A stretch of 37,487 nt of DNA from Alphaproteobacteria bacterium (lineage in GTDB: Bacteria; Pseudomonadota; Alphaproteobacteria; Elsterales; Elsteraceae): contig RDXE01000063.1 in NCBI GenBank assembly GCA_004292755.1, positions 1 to 37,487 of the forward strand, read 5' to 3'. Positions 9,891 to 18,653 of the stretch are shown here, in pieces. Position 1 is the first letter of the stretch. Each line of letters starts with the position of its first letter. The notes below the pieces were generated by a model. The model ran no database searches. It was not told where the DNA came from and saw only the letters and a program-made list of their open reading frames with translations. Both the position numbers and the translations under genes were made by a program.

Positions 9891-11402
9891 ATGGCCCTGC
9901 CCAAGTTCGGTCCCGGCTTTGATGCTGGTGAGTGCTTTGAAATCCTCCAGTTGGCCGCGGCGGTCTCCGCCTTTGTGGAGCCAACTCTTCTGGAGAAACT
10001 CGAAGGCGACGCAATGCGCGCCATCCTCGCCAAGCTGACTGGCAAGCCCGCGGGCCAACCCGCTGAGCACGCAGTGTTCAACCCCTTCGCGCCAGCCGAC
10101 AAGCCACCGATCGCCGACACGGCCGATCAAGCAACGGTGCTGTTGCCCTCCTTGACCTATCGCCGCTGGCCGCAGGGGTGGAGTGCCGGTGTTCGCCCGA
10201 CCAATGCCCTGGAGGCGGCAACCTGGGTTCACTCCGTCGCGCTGTCCAATCGCACCTACTTCTCCAATCAGGCGATGATTGCCTACAACGCGGCTGCCGA
10301 TGCCTACTGCCTCGCGTTCCGCGGCACGATGAACCTGCCCAATGCGCTGGAAGACGCGCTGGCTGTGCTCGCACCGGCTGGTCCGCTCAATTATGCCGAC
10401 CTGCTGCAGGAGATCACCCAATCCCTGTCGAAGCTGGCCCCCCACATCGCCGCAGTGTTGGACAACGGCATCCTGACTGTTCTGCGCGACCTCCTGGGGA
10501 AGATGCCTGACACCAGCACCTATCGCTTCTGCCCCGACACTTACGCAGGCATCTCAGAGCGCGCGCGCGTGCATCTGGGCTTCCGTCTCGCGGTGGAGTC
10601 GCTCACCACCTTTGCGTCCTACGTCAATCTGCCAGGACTTGGTCACGGTGTGGCTGGACTAACCGGCCACCGCAACACGCTGGTTGGCATGCTGGAAGCC
10701 GTCGTTGCTCAAGCGAAGAAGAAGCACGGTGGTGAAGACCGTCCGATCCGCATCTATGTTACCGGTCACAGCCTGGGTGCGGGCATGGCCTCGCTGGCGG
10801 CGGGCTGGTTGAAAACCCAGCCAATCGCCGGGGCGACCTTCGATGTGAAGATGTATGCCTTCGCCCAGCCGAAGCCAGGCAATGATTACTTCAGCTACGC
10901 CAGCGCCCTCAGCCTGGGCGAGACCAAAGGCTTCTGCGTGATCAATTCACTCGACACGATCCCGCAGCTTGGCTTGACCATTCAGCCGCTGGGCAGCGTG
11001 AACTATGAAGAGTCGATGGACTTCTTGACCAACCTGATCGCGAAAGTCCCGTTGGCGGGACCGGCAGCTGTGATGTTTTTCAAAGACCTGCCACCGTTTA
11101 ACTTCGTCCACATGGGCACGCCGATTGTGCTGGAGGGCGTGCCGGTGTCAGATGAGCCAGGCGCAGCGGGTCTGTACACCCTGCCGTCCACTGGTGACAG
11201 CGAACACCCCTACACCTATCCCGCCTACCTGTTCGAGCCTTGCCCCCCCGGTGCATCCTCGACGGCAACCCCACCGCCAAGCACCTGGACCGTGTCTCCC
11301 CGCGCCCCGTACGAGCGTGGCAGTCCTGCGGTGTTTGCCTCAATGTGGCAGCACATGCCCTGGGTGTACATGGAGGCGCTGCTCCGTCGCAAAGGCGCCT
11401 AA
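9891..11402 (+). CDS. Class 3 lipase family protein (alpha/beta hydrolase)
   Basis: A 503-residue predicted esterase or lipase. The nucleophile elbow is YVTGHSLGAGMASLA, with GHSLG at 292-296 and catalytic S294. The oxyanion-hole strand AFRGTMN lies at 142-148. A probable acid D355 sits in INSLDTIPQLG, where lipase_3 proteins place the Asp. The catalytic His is likely in the last 110 residues; candidates are H403 in FNFVHMGTP and the SEHPY histidine. There is no signal peptide or membrane helix at the N-terminus, so it is probably cytosolic or exported without a classical signal. About 140 residues separate the oxyanion strand from the Ser, much more than in the small fungal-type lipases. AAGGAG lies seven bases before ATG 9891. 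Substrate unknown. It stands alone, 83 bases before a tRNA gene. Confidence 0.85.
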   Translation: MALPKFGPGFDAGECFEILQLAAAVSAFVEPTLLEKLEGDAMRAILAKLTGKPAGQPAEHAVFNPFAPADKPPIADTADQATVLLPSLTYRRWPQGWSAGVRPTNALEAATWVHSVALSNRTYFSNQAMIAYNAAADAYCLAFRGTMNLPNALEDALAVLAPAGPLNYADLLQEITQSLSKLAPHIAAVLDNGILTVLRDLLGKMPDTSTYRFCPDTYAGISERARVHLGFRLAVESLTTFASYVNLPGLGHGVAGLTGHRNTLVGMLEAVVAQAKKKHGGEDRPIRIYVTGHSLGAGMASLAAGWLKTQPIAGATFDVKMYAFAQPKPGNDYFSYASALSLGETKGFCVINSLDTIPQLGLTIQPLGSVNYEESMDFLTNLIAKVPLAGPAAVMFFKDLPPFNFVHMGTPIVLEGVPVSDEPGAAGLYTLPSTGDSEHPYTYPAYLFEPCPPGASSTATPPPSTWTVSPRAPYERGSPAVFASMWQHMPWVYMEALLRRKGA

Positions 11403-11485
11403 GGGCGAAATTCCCGCTTGCCAAGGGAGCGCACTCACGGTATCTCCCTGGCCCCGGCCACGCCCCAGTGTGACCGCCAAGTTTC

Positions 11486-11561
<76 letters not shown>

Positions 11562-11569
11562 CGTGAGCA

Positions 11570-11598
11570 AACCCCAGCCCGTTGCGGCTGGGGTTTTT
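11570..11598 (+). terminator. Rho-independent terminator after tRNA-Ala
   Basis: The stem AACCCCAGCC (11570-11579) pairs with GGCTGGGGTT (11586-11595) around a six-base loop and runs into a T tract (11594-11598). It ends the tRNA transcript and lies six bases before the stop of the convergent diguanylate cyclase gene. Confidence 0.88.
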
Positions 11599-11603
11599 GT
11601 TTG

Positions 11604-12758
11604 TCAGCTCGCCAGCGCGGCCCCCACTTCCACACCGTTGCGGCCGCGACGCTTGACGACGTACAGCGCCTCGTCAGCGCGCTTCAGCAGATATTGGGGA
11701 TCGGCTGCGCGGGCAATGGCGCTGACGCCGAAGCTGCCAGCAAGGCGGACAGTGGCCCCGGCTGGCACCTCAATCGCCGTCGCGCGCATGGTGCTCAGGA
11801 TGCGCTCCGCCACGCTGCGGGCGGCGTCGGTATCGGTTTCCGGCAGCAGCACAGCGAATTCATCCCCGCCAAGACGGGCCACCGTGTCCGTCGGGCGCAC
11901 GGCTGCGCGGGCGATCTCTGCCACGCGTTGCAAGGCCAGATCCCCAACGTCGTGACCATGGGTGTCGTTGATTGATTTGAAGAAATCGATGTCGAACAGG
12001 ATGGTCGCCACTGGTCGCCCGGTGCGCTGGCTGCGCGCGATCTCCTGGGCCAGCGCTTGATCAAACGCCCGGCGGGTGGCAAGGCCGGTCAAAGCGTCAA
12101 TGCGGGCGTCGCGGCCAACCTTCGCCGCCATCCGCTCCGCCACCACGATGATCTTACCGATGGCTTTGGCAAGCGCGATCACCGTCGCAGCGATGACCAG
12201 GAACGCCGATTGCTCCACCACCACAACTTCGCCACCCAGCAGGATGCTGATCGCGTCCATCACCACGGCGACCAGGGGAATGGCCCCAGTTGCCAGAGCC
12301 ACGGGTCGGCCCAGGGCGTGGTCCTCCTTCGGCAGGCGGGTGACCAGCAGCAAGCCATAGATGGTCAAGCCAACGATAAACACCTGGAAGCTGAGGAACC
12401 GCAGCGGCAGTGATGGGATCGCATAGGTGAACACCGACACCGCAACCACCAACAGCGCCAAGCTGATCGCCCACCAGATCGGGCGAGGGGGAGCATGGAC
12501 AAACGCCCGCATGCCATCGACCAAGATGGCAGGCCCCAACCAGCCGACCACCATGCCAATCACCCGCAAACCATCATGGTCATGACGTTCCGCCAGGCCA
12601 CCGACCACCATCACCAGCGGCATCAGGAAAAAGCCCACAGCCCACTGCACGGGGAACCCCCAACCGCGCTCCAGCACGGCAATCGCAGCAAACACCAGTG
12701 CGATGGTCCACATCATCACCGTGTGCAGGAGGATCAGAGAGGTGGGATCCAAACTCAT
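11604..12758 (-). CDS. Membrane-bound diguanylate cyclase (GGDEF)
   Basis: A 384-residue enzyme that makes c-di-GMP from two GTP. The N-terminal half holds about six membrane helices (between 8 and 205) with no recognisable periplasmic sensor loop, so it probably senses a membrane state or small ligand through the helices themselves. The GGDEF domain spans about 215-380: DALTGLATRR (221-230) opens the domain, FDIDFFKSINDTHGH (255-269) is the metal/guanine-binding stretch, and the active-site loop RLGGDEF has GGDEF at 297-301. The inhibitory I-site RPTD (288-291) sits exactly five residues before the active loop, so the cyclase should show product feedback. Both catalytic and I-site residues are intact. 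It stands alone, with AGGA nine bases before ATG 12758. Confidence 0.93.
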   Translation of the reverse strand: MSLDPTSLILLHTVMMWTIALVFAAIAVLERGWGFPVQWAVGFFLMPLVMVVGGLAERHDHDGLRVIGMVVGWLGPAILVDGMRAFVHAPPRPIWWAISLALLVVAVSVFTYAIPSLPLRFLSFQVFIVGLTIYGLLLVTRLPKEDHALGRPVALATGAIPLVAVVMDAISILLGGEVVVVEQSAFLVIAATVIALAKAIGKIIVVAERMAAKVGRDARIDALTGLATRRAFDQALAQEIARSQRTGRPVATILFDIDFFKSINDTHGHDVGDLALQRVAEIARAAVRPTDTVARLGGDEFAVLLPETDTDAARSVAERILSTMRATAIEVPAGATVRLAGSFGVSAIARAADPQYLLKRADEALYVVKRRGRNGVEVGAALAS

Positions 12759-12807
12759 GGCTGGGTGTCCTGGTGCAATCGCGACAAACCGTCTCAGTAT
12801 TAGGTCG

Positions 12808-13368
12808 TTATCGCAAGCGCTTCAGCAAAACATAGAGCGCTCCGCCGCCACCATGGTGCGGGCGGGCGGGCATGATCGCCAGAATGCGTGCCCGATTGGG
12901 CGGCAGATTGAGCCAATCGGGTACGCGGTCCTTCAACACACCGGCGCCGTCCCGAAACCCCTTGCCGGTGATGACCAGCACACAGCGCCGCCCTGTTGCT
13001 TGCGAGGCGGCGAGGAACCGATCGAGGGCGGCGTGCGCCTCCTCCTGCCGCAAGCCATGCAGATCCAGGCGGCCATCAATCGAAAGTTCCCCGCGGCGCA
13101 ACCGCTCGCCCGTGCGCCGATCCACCCCGGCAATTGTACCGGGGTCCAGATGGGCCGGCGGCGGGCGATGCAGCGGTTTCGACACCGGGGCCAGTCGCTG
13201 CGGCGGGGGGGCGGGCTCCGGCGCGGCTGGTGCCGACGGCTCCACAGGCGGTGGCGGTACCGCCATTTCCTCCCGCTCGTGGCCACGGCGAGAGAGCGGG
13301 GTCACCGTCTCCGCCACTTGACGCCAGAGATTGAGGTCGGCGGGGGTGAGACGGTGCGACCGGCTCAC
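12808..13368 (-). CDS. Smr domain protein (small MutS-related endonuclease-like)
   Basis: A 186-residue protein with a variable, Pro/Ala-rich N-terminal part (about 30-75) and a C-terminal Smr domain (about 98-186). The Smr motifs are LDLHG at 101-105, VLVITGKG at 130-137, and the closing HHGGGGALYVLLK at 171-183. Smr domains bind or cut nucleic acid; stand-alone versions act on RNA in ribosome rescue in some bacteria, but the role of this type in alphaproteobacteria is not settled. Start: GTG at 13368, forming a GTGA overlap with the lutC stop, so it is co-translated at the end of the lutBC transcript. That linkage is the odd point; a functional link with lactate oxidation is not known. Confidence 0.88.
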   Translation of the reverse strand: MSRSHRLTPADLNLWRQVAETVTPLSRRGHEREEMAVPPPPVEPSAPAAPEPAPPPQRLAPVSKPLHRPPPAHLDPGTIAGVDRRTGERLRRGELSIDGRLDLHGLRQEEAHAALDRFLAASQATGRRCVLVITGKGFRDGAGVLKDRVPDWLNLPPNRARILAIMPARPHHGGGGALYVLLKRLR

Positions 13369-14060
13369 GACCCCGGCCAGTCGCCCTGTTCAACCACAAG
13401 GATCAGCAGGCGACGTGGTCCATGGGCGCCGAGCTGGATGATCTGCTCAATATCGCCAGATCGCGACGGGCCGGTGACCAGATTGACCGTGCGGGGCAGC
13501 AACCCACCCTCGCCCACCCGGTCACGCGCGCGCAACCGATCCCAGGCATCCTCATAGGGACCAACGATGCGGGCGCTGGGGAGCACAACAATGTGCGTGT
13601 CGGGTAGGAAATTGAGGGTGGAGGGAGTGCCCGCACCTGACGGCAGCATCAAGGTCCCCGTCTCGGCAATGCCCGCAAACGCAGGCGTGACCGACACCAG
13701 ATCGGCATCCCGGGCAGCATCGAAGCGTACCGAAAGCGTTGGCCGCCCTGCCCACGGCAACTCCGCCAGGGCCGGACTGGCCACCAGTTCGGCTGGCAGA
13801 TTGTGTTCGGCCAGGAACCCCTGCACGGCGTCGGGTACCGATGCGAAGTCCGGCACCCGGCGGACCACGGCAGCAGCCTCGCGCGCCATGGTCTCAAACA
13901 AGTCGACCAGTTCCGGCTGCGGGCGATCCACCCGCGCTGGCACAATCCCGCGCGGGCGGCTATCCAAACGGCTGTCCAGATCCGCCTGTTGAGACGGGTC
14001 CAAGGGGCCGCGACCAAGGCTGCGCCGGATCGCCCCCAAAATTTGCTCCCGCCCGCTCAT
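13365..14060 (-). CDS. lutC: Lactate utilisation protein LutC (LUD domain)
   Basis: A 231-residue LUD-domain protein, one subunit of the LutABC complex that oxidises L-lactate to pyruvate. LUD-type landmarks are SVTPAFAGIAETGTLML (about 143-159), the nucleotide-like GIAETGT loop found across LutB/LutC, and LPSARIVG further on. It has no Fe-S cysteines, as expected for LutC. Start: ATG at 14060, overlapping the lutB stop by four bases (ATGA). A longer in-frame opening to 14255 lies wholly inside lutB and has no family sequence. It overlaps smr downstream by GTGA. Confidence 0.9.
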   Translation of the reverse strand: MSGREQILGAIRRSLGRGPLDPSQQADLDSRLDSRPRGIVPARVDRPQPELVDLFETMAREAAAVVRRVPDFASVPDAVQGFLAEHNLPAELVASPALAELPWAGRPTLSVRFDAARDADLVSVTPAFAGIAETGTLMLPSGAGTPSTLNFLPDTHIVVLPSARIVGPYEDAWDRLRARDRVGEGGLLPRTVNLVTGPSRSGDIEQIIQLGAHGPRRLLILVVEQGDWPGS

Positions 14061-15475
14061 TGGCCGCGCCGCTCCCGCCAAAGGTCTTGGAACGTGCGTC
14101 CCGCCGGGGCTGGCATGTCTCGGGTGCGGGTCCAACCACCCGCCAGCGGCAGCGAGGTGAACCGCCCGCGCGACCGACCGAGCCGCCCGAGCACTGCGGC
14201 GCCGACGCGTGCGGCAAGCCGATACAGCCCCGGTCGTTGTGCAAAGAACGCCCACACCCCCAGGCCGCTGCGCACCGTGGCGGGCGTCAGGCCGCGATCA
14301 AACTGCCGCTCCCGCCAGTGACGCATCATCTTTGGCAGTGGGATCTTCATCGGGCATACACTCTCGCACCGCCCGCAGAAGGTGGAGGCGTTGGGCAGAT
14401 GCCCCGCTTCTTCAATCCCGATCAGCGTCGGCGTGAGCACGGCCCCCATGGGTCCCGGATACACCCAGCCATAGGCGTGCCCCCCGACCGAGTGATAGAC
14501 TGGACAGTGGTTCATACAGGCCGAGCAGCGAATGCAACGCAGCATGTCCTGGAATTCCGTGCCCAGCATCGCACTGCGGCCATTGTCCAGCAGCACCACG
14601 TGATAGGCCTCCGGCCCATCCTTATCACCTGGACGGCGCGGACCAGTGGAGATGGTGGTGTACGCCGAATACTCCTGCCCAGTGGCGGAGCGGGCCAACA
14701 GCCGCAAGATCGCCGAAGCATCCTCAAACGTCGGCACCACCTTCTCGATAGACGCCAACACAATGTGCGTGCGCGGCAGCAATTGCGTCAGGTCACCATT
14801 GCCTTCGTTGGTGACGATGATTGAGCTGCCGGTCTCCGCCACCAGAAAATTGGCGCCGGTGATGCCGACATCGGCGGCCAGGAAGCGCGCGCGCAATTCC
14901 TGGCGGGCCTCATCCATCATCGCCCGCGGCTCCACGAGGGGACGGTCAGCGGCCAAGTGGGTGTGATTGGCGCGGAAGGTGTCGGCCACCTGCTCCTTGG
15001 TCAAGTGCACGGCCGGCGCGATGATGTGAGACGGCGGCTCATTGCGCAGTTGGATGATGTACTCGCCAAGGTCAGTCTCAACCGGCTGGATGCCATTGGT
15101 TTCAAGATGATGGTTGAGTGCAATCTCCTCCGCGACCATCGACTTGCCCTTGGTCACCGTGCGGGCGCCAGCCTCGCGGCACAGCGCCAAGATGATCTCG
15201 CGCGCTTCTTGCGCCGTGCGCGCCCAGTGGACATGGCCGCCTGAGGCCTCCACGGCTGCTGCATACCGCTCTAAGTAGTAGTCCAGATGGGCCAGGGTGT
15301 GATCCTTGATCGCCCGCCCACGGTCCCGCAGGGCTTCAAACTCCGGCAGTTTGGCAACGGTGGCCCGCCGCTTGTCCTGGAAACCGGCTTTGATGTTGCC
15401 CATTGCCTTCATCAAGGTCGGGTCCGCCATCGCTTGGCGGGCATTGGCGACAAAGCTGCGGCTGGTTGCCTGCAT
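14057..15475 (-). CDS. lutB: Iron-sulfur lactate utilisation protein LutB
   Basis: A 472-residue LutB subunit. The N-terminal LUD domain (about 55-300) includes VTKGKSMVAEEIALNHHL (107-124) and the GANFLVAETGSSIIVTNEGN loop (207-226). The C-terminal ferredoxin-like part binds two 4Fe-4S clusters: CIRCSACMNHC (C314, C317, C320, C324) and CGRCESVCP (C367, C370, C374). The C-terminal tail ends at FQDLWRERRGQ, typical of LutB. Start: ATG at 15475, with GGGGAGGA nine bases upstream. It is the first gene of lutB-lutC-smr. The usual partner lutA, an Fe-S oxidoreductase with CCG motifs, is absent from the window, so it is elsewhere or replaced. Confidence 0.93.
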   Translation of the reverse strand: MQATSRSFVANARQAMADPTLMKAMGNIKAGFQDKRRATVAKLPEFEALRDRGRAIKDHTLAHLDYYLERYAAAVEASGGHVHWARTAQEAREIILALCREAGARTVTKGKSMVAEEIALNHHLETNGIQPVETDLGEYIIQLRNEPPSHIIAPAVHLTKEQVADTFRANHTHLAADRPLVEPRAMMDEARQELRARFLAADVGITGANFLVAETGSSIIVTNEGNGDLTQLLPRTHIVLASIEKVVPTFEDASAILRLLARSATGQEYSAYTTISTGPRRPGDKDGPEAYHVVLLDNGRSAMLGTEFQDMLRCIRCSACMNHCPVYHSVGGHAYGWVYPGPMGAVLTPTLIGIEEAGHLPNASTFCGRCESVCPMKIPLPKMMRHWRERQFDRGLTPATVRSGLGVWAFFAQRPGLYRLAARVGAAVLGRLGRSRGRFTSLPLAGGWTRTRDMPAPAGRTFQDLWRERRGQ

Positions 15476-15687
15476 GACGACTCAATCCTCCCCAGAGTGC
15501 GGCCCAATCTGATCCGCAGCATGAAGACCGATCCGCCGGACGGCAAGCAGCTCGCGCTTCGGTCCGTGAAGAGATTTTTCTCCTCCTACAAGCGTCTCTG
15601 CTGGTGATTTTTTCTCCCTTTCACTGCCTTCACGAACAGGTTTCTCTCCTGCTACAGTAACCAACGTTCTTGGGGGGAGATCGCACC

Positions 15688-15948
15688 ATGTCCAATCCGT
15701 TCACGGCCCATCCAACCGCCATCGGCGAGAGCTATGGTCAGCATCTGCGCTATGCCAGCGGCTTTGGCTGGCAGATGATCAAGGGGGGATTGGCCTGCCT
15801 GATCCACGGGTTGTTTCCGTTCTGGTTTGAGACGACAGGCTCCACCACCATCCGTCGCCTCCATGCCCGGCTGCACTGTACGGCCGCGCGGGCCGCTCGC
15901 ACGCAGGCGCAGGACGAGGCGGAGAAGCAGTCGGCCATCGCCGCTTAG
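15688..15948 (+). CDS. DUF6356 family small membrane protein
   Basis: An 86-residue protein resembling the DUF6356 family as I recall it: an N-terminal HPTAIGESYGQHLRYASGFG (9-28), then one hydrophobic segment (about 29-48) that includes GGLACLIHGLFPF, and a charged, helical C-terminal tail. The function is unknown. Start: ATG at 15688, with a strong GGGGGGAGA site (15672-15680). The upstream 212 bases, between this gene and lutB, hold three pyrimidine tracts (see findings). It is monocistronic as far as I can see: the next gene starts 81 bases later with its own strong ribosome site. Confidence 0.75.
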   Translation: MSNPFTAHPTAIGESYGQHLRYASGFGWQMIKGGLACLIHGLFPFWFETTGSTTIRRLHARLHCTAARAARTQAQDEAEKQSAIAA

Positions 15949-16029
15949 GGGGCGGCACGAATCATCCGTTGGTCACCCTTTCCGGTGCGACGAACTGTCC
16001 TACCTTCGTTCGTAACAGAGGAGGGGGCG

Positions 16030-16857
16030 ATGGCACGGATGCATTGGACGGGACCGGCATTGATGGTGGCTGTGGCGCTGCTGGGCGCCCGCTGGATTGA
16101 TGGCACCGCCTCTGCGTCTTTGTCAGAACCGCCGCCGGTGTCGCTGCCTCGTGTCAGCGTTGCCCCACCCTCCGCCGTGACCACGGTGAGCGACAGTGCC
16201 ACCCTGGCCGCGTGTCGGGAGGAGGCGGGGCTGCCATCCTTGCGGGACAATCGCATCACGGGCCAAACCCTGGCCGAGATGGATGCGCACAGCGCCATCC
16301 GCCTGTGCCGACGGGCGTACGAGACAAACGACCCTGCTATGGCCCGGCGCGACGCCGCCTTCCTGACCGGCCGGGGGTTTGAGGCGCTCGGCGACCGGAC
16401 GGGTGCTGCTGATTGGTATCGCCGCGCGGTCGATGCCGCCCCGGCGCAAGCGCCCGATGCTGCTTATGCTTTGGCGCGGCTGAGCCTGGGCAATGCCAAG
16501 GAGATGGTGGACTGGCTGGCCGCCGCGCGCGACAGCTTTCGCCGCTACGAGGTGCAGGTGCGCCTGGCCGGTCAGATCGAACCGCCAGAACGCACCGCCG
16601 TCGCCATGATCGACTTGGCGCTGCGCCAAACGGCAGGCTTGGCGAACACGAATTTCGTCCTGGTAGAGCGCTCATGGCTGGAGCAAGCGACCGATCGCTT
16701 GCCGCCTGCTGGCGTGCGCCATCTGGCCCTCAGCTACCTGCGCACCCCCGATGGGGAGGAGGCGCGACGGATTGGCGTGCTGCTGATGCACATCGCCGCC
16801 AAGCGCGGCGATCAGGCTGCAGCCGACCACACCACCCGGCTTGGTCACGCGATCTGA
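16030..16857 (+). CDS. Exported TPR/Sel1-like repeat protein
   Basis: A 275-residue protein with an N-terminal signal peptide or anchor (hydrophobic about 10-20) and alpha-helical repeats in the rest. The clearest repeat pair is near residues 100-150 (AAFLTGRGFEALGDRTGAADWYRRAVD, then DAAYALARLSLGNA), with the small-residue pattern of TPR or Sel1 units. Such proteins usually scaffold other envelope proteins. Start: ATG at 16030 with a strong GAGGAGGGGG site; the in-frame GTG at 15985 has none. It precedes the ABC genes by 100 bases in the same direction and could be the first gene of that operon. I do not recognise a more specific family. Confidence 0.7.
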   Translation: MARMHWTGPALMVAVALLGARWIDGTASASLSEPPPVSLPRVSVAPPSAVTTVSDSATLAACREEAGLPSLRDNRITGQTLAEMDAHSAIRLCRRAYETNDPAMARRDAAFLTGRGFEALGDRTGAADWYRRAVDAAPAQAPDAAYALARLSLGNAKEMVDWLAAARDSFRRYEVQVRLAGQIEPPERTAVAMIDLALRQTAGLANTNFVLVERSWLEQATDRLPPAGVRHLALSYLRTPDGEEARRIGVLLMHIAAKRGDQAAADHTTRLGHAI

Positions 16858-16957
16858 ACGATCCGCTGACCACAGCCCTTTACTTGGCCGCGCTGACCGC
16901 CTATCTGCCGCCCCGTCGGTTCGAGACAACCGGCACCCACCGCAAGGGGCAGGCGGT

Positions 16958-17902
16958 ATGGCATCCATGATTGTATTGAACGAGTTGTCGAAGCGCTTCG
17001 GGATCATTCGCGCCGTCGACCGGGTCAGCTTCACCGTCAATCGCGGCGAAGTGCTTGGGTTCCTTGGCCCGAACGGGGCAGGCAAATCCACGACCATGAA
17101 AATGCTGGCCGGGTTCCTGACCCCCAGCGGCGGCAGCGCCAGCATCTGTGGCCACGATGTCGTTGCGCAGCCGATCCAAGCCAAGCAAAGGCTGGGCTAT
17201 CTGCCGGAAGGTGCGCCCGCCTACCCGGATATGACCGCCCGCGGCTTTTTGATGTTCATCGCTGGCGTGCGCGGCTTGAGCGGGCGGGAGGCGACCCAGC
17301 GGATCGGTTGGGCTGTGGAACGCACGCAATTGACCCGCGTGCTGGACCAGCCGATCGACACCCTGTCCAAAGGGTTCAAGCGCCGGGTCGGCTTGGCCCA
17401 GGCGATCCTGCACGACCCAGATGTGTTGATCCTCGACGAGCCGACCGACGGTCTGGACCCGAATCAGAAGCACGAAGTGCGCGGATTGATCCGCGACATC
17501 GCTGGTGACAAGGCGATCATCATCTCCACCCACATCCTCGAAGAGGTGGAGGCGGTGTGCAGCCGGGCCATTGTGATTGCCCGTGGGCGCGTGCTGGCGG
17601 ACGACACCCCCGACGCCCTCGTGGCCCAGGACCCGGACCATGGCGCGGTCTGCCTGACCGTTGATGCCGCCGTTGCCGAAACTGCCATCCAGGCGCTGGC
17701 AACCCTGCCGGGCGTGATCGCGGCACGCATCGAGCCGCGCGGCCCGCGCGCATTGGTGTTGGTCCGCAGCGAGCCGGGAGTTCCCATCGTGGATGCTGTG
17801 CGCGAGTTCGCCACTGGTCAGCCGTGGGACTCAGCCGACCACGGCACAGTGCGCGGTCGCCTAGACCAAGTGTTCCGCACGATCACCACTGACGCCGCCT
17901 AA
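16958..17902 (+). CDS. ABC transporter ATP-binding protein, GldA-like
   Basis: A 314-residue ABC ATPase. Walker A GPNGAGKST lies at 37-45, the signature motif LSKGF at 136-140, Walker B VLILDEP at 156-162, followed by the D-loop (GLDP) and the switch H192 in STHILEE. The C-terminal 90 residues form the extra regulatory domain of the CcmA/NatA/GldA export type. Start: ATG at 16958 is preferred because the ABC fold starts at once and AAGGGGC lies upstream; the open frame extends further upstream into the previous gene without family sequence. It would energise the permease encoded next, 12 bases downstream. Confidence 0.93.
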   Translation: MASMIVLNELSKRFGIIRAVDRVSFTVNRGEVLGFLGPNGAGKSTTMKMLAGFLTPSGGSASICGHDVVAQPIQAKQRLGYLPEGAPAYPDMTARGFLMFIAGVRGLSGREATQRIGWAVERTQLTRVLDQPIDTLSKGFKRRVGLAQAILHDPDVLILDEPTDGLDPNQKHEVRGLIRDIAGDKAIIISTHILEEVEAVCSRAIVIARGRVLADDTPDALVAQDPDHGAVCLTVDAAVAETAIQALATLPGVIAARIEPRGPRALVLVRSEPGVPIVDAVREFATGQPWDSADHGTVRGRLDQVFRTITTDAA

Positions 17903-17914
17903 GGGAGACGCCCG

Positions 17915-18649
17915 ATGGGAGCGACTATCGCCATTGCGCGACGCGAGTTCGCAGCGTACTTCGCGACACCGCTGGCTTCTGTATTCCTGTGCATCTTCCT
18001 AGCCCTAGCGGGTGCCTTGACCTTCTATCTAGGCAACTTCTTCGAGCGTGGGCGGGCTGATCTGCAAGCTTTCTTCACCTTCCACCCATGGCTGTATCTG
18101 TTCCTCATCCCGGCGATTGCCATGCGCCTGTGGGCGGAGGAACGGCGCTCTGGCACCATTGAGTTGCTGTTGACCCTGCCCGTCAGCACGGCAGCCGCCG
18201 TGATTGGCAAGTTCGTGGCCGCGTGGGCTTTCTGTGGCGTGGCACTGATCCTCACCGTTCCGCTATGGATCACTGTCACTTGGCTTGGCAATCCCGACCA
18301 CGGGGTGATCCTGGCCAGTTATCTTGGCTCCTGGTTGATGGCGGGGGCGTTTTTGGCCGTCGGCCAGGCGGTGTCGGCCTTGACCAAGAACCAGGTGATC
18401 GCCTTCGTGATCGCGGCCGCTGTCTGCTTTGTCATCACCCTCGCGGGCTCGCCCCTGGTGCAGGCGCCGTTCTCTGGGTGGGCACCTGCCTCAGTGTTGG
18501 AGGCTTTGACCAACCTGTCCTTCCTCACCCGCTTCCAAGCTGTGACGCGGGGCGTGATCGATGCGACAGACCTGGTCTACTTCGCCAGTGTGATCGGCAC
18601 CTTCCTGGTCGCCACGGTCGCCATCGTTGATCATAAGAAAGCGGATTAA
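17915..18649 (+). CDS. ABC-2 type permease, GldF-like
   Basis: A 244-residue integral membrane protein with six predicted helices (about 18-40, 55-75, 97-122, 136-160, 166-187 and 218-240). The first cytoplasmic part reads IARREFAAYFATPLASVF, the typical ABC-2 elbow, and AEERRSGTIELLLTLPVS (71-88) is the coupling helix region conserved in GldF/NosY-like permeases. GGGAG-type ribosome site before ATG 17915. It pairs with the ATPase upstream and the GldG-like protein downstream; the substrate is unknown. Confidence 0.92.
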   Translation: MGATIAIARREFAAYFATPLASVFLCIFLALAGALTFYLGNFFERGRADLQAFFTFHPWLYLFLIPAIAMRLWAEERRSGTIELLLTLPVSTAAAVIGKFVAAWAFCGVALILTVPLWITVTWLGNPDHGVILASYLGSWLMAGAFLAVGQAVSALTKNQVIAFVIAAAVCFVITLAGSPLVQAPFSGWAPASVLEALTNLSFLTRFQAVTRGVIDATDLVYFASVIGTFLVATVAIVDHKKAD

Positions 18650-18653
18650 GGCG

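Noticed and set aside
15482-15664. 60-codon minus-strand frame just upstream of lutB
   Set aside because: TTG start without a ribosome site and no family features; probably the purine-rich complement of the pyrimidine tracts.
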